From positions 1 through 10,441 of the forward strand of contig JAKALI010000085.1 in assembly GCA_021813195.1 (NCBI GenBank): 10,441 bases of DNA, given 5' to 3'. Within the stretch, counting starts at the first letter, position 1, and each line of letters begins with the position of its first letter. Made by a program: the position numbers and the translations under genes. The DNA is from Pseudomonadota bacterium (lineage in GTDB: Bacteria; Pseudomonadota; Alphaproteobacteria; Rhizobiales; Hyphomicrobiaceae). A model generated the notes under the pieces. The model worked only from the letters and a program-made list of their open reading frames with translations, had not been told where the DNA came from and ran no database searches. Below, piece by piece: positions 5,276-10,441 of the stretch.

Positions 5276-5349
5276 GTGCCCGATGGCCCGCTTGGGCCAG
5301 CCCCTAGCTGCCCCTCAGGCAAAATCTCGCGCGAGTGGTACATCACCAG

Positions 5350-5838
5350 CTAGTCTTCGCCCCGCATCCGATCCACGCGGGCAAACTGCAACGGTAGGGC
5401 CGTGGTGTATTTCAACTGCTCCATCGCGAACGCTGATGAAACCTTTGCAATCTCGATGCGAGCGATCAATTTCTTATAGAAGTCGTCGTAGGCCCGAATA
5501 TCGGGGACCACCACACGGAGCAGATAATCGACCTCGCCGGACATCCGATAGAATTCGATCACTTCCGGAAAATCGTCGACGGCCGCGTGAAATTTCTCCA
5601 GCCAGGCAGAGGAATGTTTGTCGGTCTTGATCGACACGAATACGGTCACAGCTGCGTTGACTTTTTCGGGCTCCAGCACTGCGACGCGGCGCTTAATGAC
5701 GCCGGACTCTTCCAGCTTCTGGATGCGCCGCCAGCACGGGGTGGTTGACAAGCCCACTTCCTTGCCGATCTCCGCGACGGGTCGCGTGCAATCCTCCTGG
5801 AGCAGCGCCAGAATCCGAACATCCATTTCATCGAGCAT
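5350..5838 (-). CDS. Lrp/AsnC family transcriptional regulator
   Basis: The product is 162 residues, the normal length for the family. The N-terminal half holds the winged helix-turn-helix: 'MLDEMDVRILALLQ' then 'VAEIGKEVGLSTTPCWRRIQKLEESGVI' (about residues 22-49), where the 'LS...CWRRIQKLE' recognition helix is typical. The C-terminal half (about 65-145) is the RAM/AsnC ligand-binding domain, with 'VDYLLRVVVPDIRAYDDFY' and the conserved Gly in 'MSGEVDYLL'. Members form octamers or dimers and usually respond to amino acids. I chose the ATG at 5836-5838; an in-frame ATG at 5856 would add six residues. Two AT-rich repeats 42 bp apart lie just upstream and may be autoregulatory sites. It converges on the pqqA array, but no evidence ties it to PQQ. 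The effector is unknown. Confidence 0.9.
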   Translation of the reverse strand: MLDEMDVRILALLQEDCTRPVAEIGKEVGLSTTPCWRRIQKLEESGVIKRRVAVLEPEKVNAAVTVFVSIKTDKHSSAWLEKFHAAVDDFPEVIEFYRMSGEVDYLLRVVVPDIRAYDDFYKKLIARIEIAKVSSAFAMEQLKYTTALPLQFARVDRMRGED

Positions 5839-5867
5839 GGTCTCACGTAACCTCATTCGCCAACAGA

Positions 5868-5923
5868 ACAATTTTTCTAAAATAACACGATCGCGCTGGT
5901 TCTGCGCAAATAATTTTCCTAAA
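5868..5923 (-). promoter_or_regulatory. two helically phased AT-rich repeats, candidate Lrp-type operator
   Basis: On the plus strand, ACAATTTTTCTAAA (5868-5881) and ATAATTTTCCTAAA (5910-5923) match at 12 of 14 positions. They start 42 bp apart, four turns of B-DNA. They lie 30-85 bp upstream of the Lrp-type start. Read on the minus strand, TTTAG-(A/G)-AAAATT resembles the TAG...ATT...CTA style of Lrp sites. Autoregulation is common in this family; binding here is inferred. Confidence 0.5.
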
Positions 5924-5949
5924 CCTGTTGCCCAGCATGTGTCTCTCGC

Positions 5950-6672
5950 TCACGTCAAGGCACGAACGAGCTCTTGCCGCAGGCGCGGCAGCGCTTCAGC
6001 CTCGAACCATGTGTTGGCCGCGAGCCAAGAATTATTGCGCCAGGACGGGTGCGGAAGCGGAAAGACGCGTCGTGGATCGCTGACCGCGAGAATCTCCTCA
6101 AAGCGCCGCACCGTTTGGGTCAAGCCACCCGATGCCTGTGACCCCAGATGCCAGCGCTGCGCGTATGACCCGACCAGCAAGACGAGCCGCACATTTGTCA
6201 GGCTCAATGCCAGTCTCTCCTGCCACAGCGGAGCACATTCACGCCGCGGGGGAAGATCGGTGCCTTTCGCTGACTGTCCGGGGAAGCAGAAACCCATCGG
6301 AGCAAACGCAATCCGAGAGGCGTCATAAAAGGTGTCGCGTTCGATCGCCATCCAGGCACGCAGTCGAACTCCAGACGGATCGTCGAACGGCAACCCCGAA
6401 GCGTGAACGCGCGCGCCTGGAGCTTGTCCGATAATCAGCACGCGCGCGCTGCCAGCGGCTCTGACCACGGGCCGCGGCTCGTGCGGGAGCGGCGCTCCGT
6501 GTGGCGCATCGCGACACACACGGCAGGCGCGGATGGCGCAGAGAATGCTGTTGAGATCGATTGCCAGATCGCCTCGCTGAACGCGATGGCGGGCAGCAGC
6601 GGGCTGGGACGCCGACTGACAGAGTATCGACGGCCCCTTCGCACCCCGGTTCCGGAACGACGTGCTAGACAT
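5950..6672 (-). CDS. uracil-DNA glycosylase superfamily protein
   Basis: The product is 240 residues. The central domain has the superfamily layout: 'VLIIGQAPGARVHASGLPFDD' (about 79-98), where GQAPG is motif 1 of the water-activating loop region, and near the C-terminus 'VFPLPHPSWRNNSW' (203-216), the HPS motif 2 that carries the catalytic-side histidine and DNA-intercalating loop. Residues 45-53 (CAIRACRVC) hold clustered cysteines, reminiscent of the Fe-S-binding UDG families 4 and 5, although I cannot place all ligands. The ATG at 6670-6672 overlaps the end of the MBL-fold gene by 8 bases, so the two are probably translationally coupled. The first 40 residues are poorly conserved in style, and the true start could be internal. 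It would act on uracil or other damaged bases in DNA; substrate preference is not deducible. Confidence 0.78.
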   Translation of the reverse strand: MSSTSFRNRGAKGPSILCQSASQPAAARHRVQRGDLAIDLNSILCAIRACRVCRDAPHGAPLPHEPRPVVRAAGSARVLIIGQAPGARVHASGLPFDDPSGVRLRAWMAIERDTFYDASRIAFAPMGFCFPGQSAKGTDLPPRRECAPLWQERLALSLTNVRLVLLVGSYAQRWHLGSQASGGLTQTVRRFEEILAVSDPRRVFPLPHPSWRNNSWLAANTWFEAEALPRLRQELVRALT

Positions 6673-7408
6673 CAACTCGAAGGCCGTCTTCGGCCACAAT
6701 AATGCGGGGATCCGCGAGCGATCCGCGCGCGGCCAGCATCTCATGCCCCATGTGCGTCAGCATCACACGGCGAGCCGTCAGTCGCGGCAGCTGACGTTCG
6801 ATCGTCCGCCAATTCATATGATAGCCCGCCGGCTGCTCGTGCGCATAGCAGTCGACGATGAACAGGTCTGCGTGCGCACTTGCTGGCACGAGCGCATCCA
6901 CCCATTCGGTATCGCCGGAATACGTGATGATGCGGCCATCGGCTTCACACCGCAGGGCATAGGGCGTCGCGCCTGAGGGGTGAGACACGACGAAGGGCGT
7001 TACGGTCACGCCCCCCTCGATTAAGGGTGTCTGGGGTGTGAACGTGCGGAAGTTCAGCGCGAACGGTCGCGGCGTCGACATAGATCCTGGAAAGAGGCTC
7101 TCTGCTGCGAGCGTCAAGCGCTCCTCGATGCCCTGCGGACCTACGATTGCGAGAGGTGATGCCCGCTTGGCCACGTGAAGTGCATGAATGAGCCACCACA
7201 CCAACCCGCCAAAGTGATCGCCGTGCAAGTGCGTGATGAAAATGGTCGCGACGGCGTCCGGATTGAGGCCGCACCGCGCCATTCCGATCAGCGACGTCGC
7301 GCCACAATCGACGAGACAGGCGCCGCCGGAATGCGCGATATGGAACGACGTCTGCAGCTGCCCGCCAGAACCGAATGCGTCGCCACTCCCCAGAACCGTC
7401 AATCGCAT
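6665..7408 (-). CDS. MBL-fold metallo-hydrolase, RNase Z-like
   Basis: The product is 247 residues. It has the metallo-beta-lactamase core: 'MRLTVLGSGDAFGSGGQLQTS' opening strand, the zinc motif 'THLHGDHFGG' (H60, H62, D64, H65), then H143 in 'VVSHPSGATPYAL', D166 in 'ITYSGDTEW' and H219 in 'VMLTHMG'. This set and the 'GSGDA...G' start resemble the RNase Z/ElaC-like branch and related phosphodiesterases. The long flexible arm of true tRNA-processing RNase Z is not obvious, so I do not assign tRNA 3' processing. GGGGAGG lies about 8 bases before the ATG at 7406-7408. It is the first gene of a two-gene unit with the UDG-family gene, which overlaps its last 8 bases. Substrate is unknown. Confidence 0.85.
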   Translation of the reverse strand: MRLTVLGSGDAFGSGGQLQTSFHIAHSGGACLVDCGATSLIGMARCGLNPDAVATIFITHLHGDHFGGLVWWLIHALHVAKRASPLAIVGPQGIEERLTLAAESLFPGSMSTPRPFALNFRTFTPQTPLIEGGVTVTPFVVSHPSGATPYALRCEADGRIITYSGDTEWVDALVPASAHADLFIVDCYAHEQPAGYHMNWRTIERQLPRLTARRVMLTHMGHEMLAARGSLADPRIIVAEDGLRVDV

Positions 7409-7641
7409 CCCGTCGACCTCCCCAAAACCATGCCGACCAGCTTTCCCCTCGCGCCATCGGCCCGTGCGACCTGGATGCTGGCTGCGGCGCTACCCCCACG
7501 CACTGCGCCCCTCTTGAAATGGGGCACTGGAGTTTAAAGCCATTATCGCGCTGCCAGTGTTCCATGCGGAACAGCGTGAGGCTTACCCCACCCAGCGCGA
7601 CCTCACCAGCCACAAGGCTTCCTCTGCCGATCGGCCGCCCG
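7409..7641. other. intergenic region with no recognised gene
   Basis: These 233 bases lie between the nuclease-like gene and the MBL-fold gene, both on the minus strand. Open frames cross it but read as arginine-rich shadow sequence. A CACTGG/CCAGTG inverted pair (7525-7530 and 7554-7559) is the only structure noticed. The Shine-Dalgarno sequence for the MBL gene is at its left end. Confidence 0.5.
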
Positions 7642-8175
7642 CTATCGTGGGCCGCGATTGCGCTCCCGCCAGGCCTGCGGCCGCTCGAAGGTGCCGACCC
7701 ACATTCCCCGTTTGGCATCGCGAGCCGCCGACTCTTCAGCACCGTAGTCACCGAAGGCGAGCGCGAAACCCGCTTCGACCATCGCGGCGTTGATGTTCGT
7801 CTCGCCGACGAAACATCGGGCCAACAAGCGGCCATGCTGATCCTGTTTCGATCCTTCACATCGAACTGTGTGGCCGGCCGTCAAACGGCGTAGGACGCGC
7901 TTGGCCTCCTCGCCACACGCCCAATCCATTCCGTTGCGCTGACACATCTGCAGCCCTTCCGGCGCATCGATGCCGACAAGCCGAACTTCATAGGCGCCAA
8001 GGAAAAAGCTGTCCCCATCGATGATCCGCGCCCGTCCCTCGGCAACCTGACGGCCGAGGCCGAACCGGTCCGCTACGACATAAAGGAGTGCGAGCAAGCC
8101 GATAAGGCTGAGGATCAGCAAGGTGGACTTGCCGTTCACGCGCGGCCGGTCTCGATCTTTTTGTTGCATAAGCAT
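7642..8175 (-). CDS. membrane-anchored thermonuclease (SNase-like) family protein
   Basis: The product is 177 residues from the ATG at 8173-8175. Residues about 18-35 form one membrane anchor (STLLILSLIGLLALLYVV), after a basic N-terminus. The rest is an SNase/OB-fold domain. 'ARIIDGDSF' gives the calcium-ligand-type Asp (D55), 'VRLVGIDAPE' gives Arg65, Asp70 and Glu73 (matching staphylococcal R35, D40 and E43), and 'DQHGRLLARCFV' gives Arg116 (matching R87). So the catalytic set looks complete. Extra cysteines (in 'MCQRNGMDWACGEEAKRVL' and 'VRCEG...ARCFV') are typical of the proteobacterial periplasmic branch and may form disulfides. A TTG at 8194-8196 would add seven residues, and an ATG at 8167-8169 would remove two. 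It would cleave DNA or RNA phosphodiester bonds in the periplasm (family knowledge plus inference). Confidence 0.87.
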   Translation of the reverse strand: MLMQQKDRDRPRVNGKSTLLILSLIGLLALLYVVADRFGLGRQVAEGRARIIDGDSFFLGAYEVRLVGIDAPEGLQMCQRNGMDWACGEEAKRVLRRLTAGHTVRCEGSKQDQHGRLLARCFVGETNINAAMVEAGFALAFGDYGAEESAARDAKRGMWVGTFERPQAWRERNRGPR

Positions 8176-8311
8176 GTGATGCGGTGCGGCTTCCAAGTAA
8201 ACGCAACATTAGCGAATGGCGGCCAAATTAACGACGGTTGAAACGGTGGGGGGATGCGGTCGGAGTAACGCCGGTTTGGCAGGGTGACTCTTAGGCTTCT
8301 TCCGCCAGTCG

Positions 8312-9934
8312 ATGGCATCGGTGATGGCACATAGCGCGGCCACGGACGAACTCGCTAAGCTGAGAAGCCGACGCGACACGCGCAAGCGTGCCGCGGCCGA
8401 TCTTAGAAGCGCGCGTGAAGGGCTGACAGGTCGAACAGCGATCAAGCCCGAATTCGAGTACGAACTCCTCACGATGTTCGCGCGCAACGAGATCGGCGCG
8501 GCCGTGACGATGCCCGCGCTCTCAGTCGTATTCGCGCTCGCGGCGATGTTCTGGGCGCCCTACTACCAGGCTATGTTCTGGCTCGTGCTGGTGATCGCGG
8601 CCAAAGTCGTTCTGATCGAACGCTGCCACAGCTTTATGGCCGTTCCGCGCGAACAGGTCGATGTCGCCGAATGGCGCCGTAAGCTCACCTGGGCCGAAGG
8701 CTTAAACGGCGTCACCTGGGCCAGCTTTGCGCTGGTTGGATTATTCGGTCATGAAGAACCGGCGGCGAGCGAAATCTTCTCCACCAACGTCTTCCTGTTC
8801 GCCACCTTGATCGTCTTGCTCGCGATCCGCATGTCATTTGCGTCGACCGTGATGAGCATATTATACGCCGGGACTTTGCCAATCACGGTCGTCGTCGTGG
8901 CCCGATTAGCCACCCTTGGAGATCCTTTTTATTACGCGCTCGCCTCCATGGCGCTCGGGGTCAACGTCTATTTCATCTTCCTCGCCAAGGGGCTTCACGC
9001 CACGGCTCTCGCCATGCTCGAATTTCGCGCCCAAAAGGATGCCTTAATATCGGAACTCGAGGAATCGCGCCTGCTGGCTGAGGAGGCTCGGCGCCGAGCA
9101 GAAGCGGCCAATAAGGCAAAATCACGCTTTCTCGCAACGATGAGCCATGAGCTTCGCACGCCTCTCAACGCGATTATGGGCTTCTCCGAGGTCATGAAGG
9201 GCGAGCTGCTTGGACCACTTCAAAATCCAACGTATCGCGAGTATGCCGCCAACATCCACGACAGCGGCAAACACCTGTTGCATCTCATTAATGAAATTCT
9301 CGATCTGTCGCGCATCGAAGCTGGGCGCTATGAGCTCCACGAAGAACCACTGCGATTGAGCGACGTGGCAGAAGATTGCCACCGATTGTTGAAACTGAAA
9401 GCGCAGAACAAAGGTATTGAGCTGGTCGAGGACTACGACGAGTCGCTTCCGCAAATTTGGGCCGACCAGCGGGCGCTGCGCCAGATCTGCCTCAATCTGA
9501 TGTCGAACGCCCTGAAGTTCACACCGTCAGGCGGACGCATCACCGTAACAATCGGCGCAACCGTCGATGGCGGCCAATACCTGTCGGTCCGCGATACCGG
9601 CCCCGGCATTCCAACCGAAGAAATTCCCAAGGTGTTACAGGTTTTCGGCCAGGGCTCGCTGGCGCACGAAAGTGCTGAGGGCGGAACGGGGTTGGGGCTA
9701 CCGATCGTGCAGAATTTGATCGAACTGCACGGCGGCACGTTCGATCTGCTCTCGGAATTGCGCAAGGGCACCGAGGCCATCGTAACACTCCCCCGCCAGC
9801 GCGTGCTCTCGGCCGTGGCACCGCTTCAACCGCTCGGGCAGGAGCGTCACCGTGCCGCACAATCCCAGAGCGGGCGCACGCATCGCCAGCCCCGCCTCAG
9901 ATCGCCAGCCAGAGCCCGCGGTTCTGCGCCCTGA
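8312..9934 (+). CDS. membrane sensor histidine kinase, orphan
   Basis: The product is 540 residues. After about 60 soluble, basic residues come roughly six hydrophobic segments (about 64-82, 86-105, 133-147, 158-173, 178-197, 207-226). A coiled coil ('ELEESRLLAEEARRRAEAANKAKS', 248-271) leads to the HisKA domain with H279 in 'FLATMSHELRTPLNAIMGFSE'. The stretch 'GPLQNPTYREYAANIHDSG' is characteristic of an alphaproteobacterial PdhS/PleC-like group. The ATPase follows: N box 'NLMSNALKF' (395-403), G1 'DTGPGI' (428-433) and G2 'GGTGLGLPI' (457-465). All catalytic motifs are intact. No PAS or receiver domain is seen and no response regulator is adjacent, so the partner is elsewhere. The last 45 residues are basic, low-complexity and unlike the kinase core. 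The Shine-Dalgarno sequence at 8312 is weak; the next in-frame ATG is 8324. The signal sensed is unknown. Confidence 0.9.
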   Translation: MASVMAHSAATDELAKLRSRRDTRKRAAADLRSAREGLTGRTAIKPEFEYELLTMFARNEIGAAVTMPALSVVFALAAMFWAPYYQAMFWLVLVIAAKVVLIERCHSFMAVPREQVDVAEWRRKLTWAEGLNGVTWASFALVGLFGHEEPAASEIFSTNVFLFATLIVLLAIRMSFASTVMSILYAGTLPITVVVVARLATLGDPFYYALASMALGVNVYFIFLAKGLHATALAMLEFRAQKDALISELEESRLLAEEARRRAEAANKAKSRFLATMSHELRTPLNAIMGFSEVMKGELLGPLQNPTYREYAANIHDSGKHLLHLINEILDLSRIEAGRYELHEEPLRLSDVAEDCHRLLKLKAQNKGIELVEDYDESLPQIWADQRALRQICLNLMSNALKFTPSGGRITVTIGATVDGGQYLSVRDTGPGIPTEEIPKVLQVFGQGSLAHESAEGGTGLGLPIVQNLIELHGGTFDLLSELRKGTEAIVTLPRQRVLSAVAPLQPLGQERHRAAQSQSGRTHRQPRLRSPARARGSAP

Positions 9935-10090
9935 CAGCATAGTGGCCCCAGGGACCTGTTGCGCGCCACCTCTTGCCCATACGGGCAAACTCCCCCTATC
10001 TGCCCGTTGCGGGCCATGCCGCGACCGCGCCGGACGTCTGATCGCTCGTCCGGCTTCGGCCGCCGAACCCGCATCTGGAAGGCCGGTTTC

Positions 10091-10291
10091 ATGGAAACGC
10101 CGTGTGTCAACATTTGCACCATCGACCCGCAGAGCCGGTTGTGCGTGGGCTGTCTGCGTTCAATCGACGAGATCGCCCGCTGGTCGGCCATGACGTCATC
10201 GGAGCGTCGCCGCATCATGGACGCACTGCCGCAGCGGCGGGCACTGTGCGCTGGCTCTGAGCCGTCCCGAACCGCGAACGGGAGGTCTTAG
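10091..10291 (+). CDS. DUF1289 domain four-cysteine protein
   Basis: The product is 66 residues from the ATG at 10091, which follows GGAAGG (10077-10082). The first 40 residues match the DUF1289 pattern: 'PCVNICTIDPQSRLCVGCLR', then 'SIDEIARWSAMTSSERRRIM'. Cys5, Cys9, Cys18 and Cys21 are positioned to bind a metal ion or small cluster. The frame is open back to 9959, but that part is arginine/proline-rich and lacks family character. The last 16 residues are a variable tail. Function is not established for the family; a small metal-binding accessory protein is plausible. It sits 4 bases before the next gene and probably forms an operon with it. Confidence 0.85.
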   Translation: METPCVNICTIDPQSRLCVGCLRSIDEIARWSAMTSSERRRIMDALPQRRALCAGSEPSRTANGRS

Positions 10292-10295
10292 GGCG

Positions 10296-10441
10296 ATGCT
10301 GTTGTGGCTACTGCTTCTGCTTGGTAGCCTTTTCGGGTTGTTTTGGCTGCTGACGGGCAGCGAGGGAACACTGTTCGGTCTGGGCAGCGGAGAATTGGCC
10401 TTCCTCGTCGTCGGGCGCTTACTCGCGCTTCTTTACCTCTT
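10296..10441 (+). CDS. N-terminus of a membrane protein, possibly retropepsin-like protease, cut by window end
   Basis: Only 48 codons are visible. GGGAGG (10280-10285) lies 10 bases before the ATG at 10296. The sequence opens with a strongly hydrophobic helix (MLLWLLLLLGSLFGLFWLL), then 'TGSEGTLFGLGSGELAFLVVG', then a second hydrophobic helix running off the edge. No stop codon occurs before 10441. I recall that, in Hyphomicrobiales, DUF1289 genes are often followed by a membrane-anchored TIGR02281-type clan AA aspartic protease whose N-terminus has two helices around a '(D/G)SG(D/E)' turn. The visible part is compatible, but the catalytic DTG/DSG motif is not in the window. Treat the protease call as a guess from context. 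Confidence 0.6.
   Translation, partial: MLLWLLLLLGSLFGLFWLLTGSEGTLFGLGSGELAFLVVGRLLALLYL

Noticed and set aside
5326..5335. Ten-base palindrome CTCGCGCGAG near the end of the Lrp-type gene
   Set aside because: CG-rich palindromes of this size are common in such DNA, and no partner copy was seen.
5618..6328. A 236-codon plus-strand open frame opposite the Lrp and UDG genes
   Set aside because: It is antisense to two genes with clear domains, and its serine/arginine-rich translation has no recognisable motif.
7525..7559. CACTGG/CCAGTG inverted repeat in the gap upstream of the MBL gene
   Set aside because: Six base pairs around a 23-base loop are expected by chance at this length.
6945..7859. 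A 304-codon minus-strand open frame across the MBL gene and the adjacent gap
   Set aside because: It reads as arginine/serine-rich sequence with no family character, and it overlaps two well-supported genes in another frame. It is a GC-rich shadow.
8225..8242. TTAA...TTGA stretch resembling a CtrA site upstream of the kinase gene
   Set aside because: The half-site spacing is six rather than seven and the second half is imperfect. The evidence is not enough.
9959..10090. Upstream extension of the DUF1289 frame
   Set aside because: It is arginine/proline-rich and unlike the family, and the good Shine-Dalgarno sequence at 10077-10082 supports the start at 10091.

Overview
The window looks like the chromosome of a GC-rich alphaproteobacterium of the Hyphomicrobiales (Rhizobiales), possibly a Hyphomicrobium-like methylotroph. 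This rests on the PqqA-type leader peptides, the alphaproteobacterial style of the sensor kinase, the DUF1289 gene and the overall codon use. Genus is inference. No rRNA, tRNA, CRISPR array, insertion sequence or phage gene was recognised.

Layout. Positions 1-261 are non-coding, with a stem-loop and a good sigma70-type promoter. A two-gene operon follows (262-1985): a polytopic DUF2157-type membrane protein and a membrane-anchored GDYXXLXY protein, overlapping by 4 bases. Next come a RidA-family gene (2111-2458) and a small secreted four-cysteine protein (2588-2929). A minus-strand Kv-like potassium channel with a C-terminal cyclic-nucleotide-binding-like domain converges on them (2991-4151).

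The most notable part is 4340-5270. Three tandem plus-strand genes encode the same 29-residue PQQ precursor peptide PqqA. They differ only at synonymous sites. Each appears to have its own promoter (TTGNAN, 17 bp, TA-rich -10), a shared 19-bp box overlapping the -35, a near-identical leader length, its own strong Shine-Dalgarno sequence and its own hairpin terminator. No pqqB, C, D or E lies in the window, so this is an orphan substrate-peptide array that presumably feeds processing enzymes encoded elsewhere. A degenerate fourth promoter box lies between copies 2 and 3.

The minus-strand block 5350-8175 holds an Lrp/AsnC regulator with two phased AT-rich repeats in front of it, then a uracil-DNA-glycosylase-superfamily protein overlapping the end of an MBL-fold (RNase Z-like) hydrolase, then a membrane-anchored staphylococcal-nuclease-like protein. 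The plus-strand block 8312-10441 holds an orphan membrane histidine kinase, a DUF1289 four-cysteine protein and the start of a membrane protein cut by the window edge, possibly the retropepsin-like protease that I recall next to DUF1289 genes in related bacteria.
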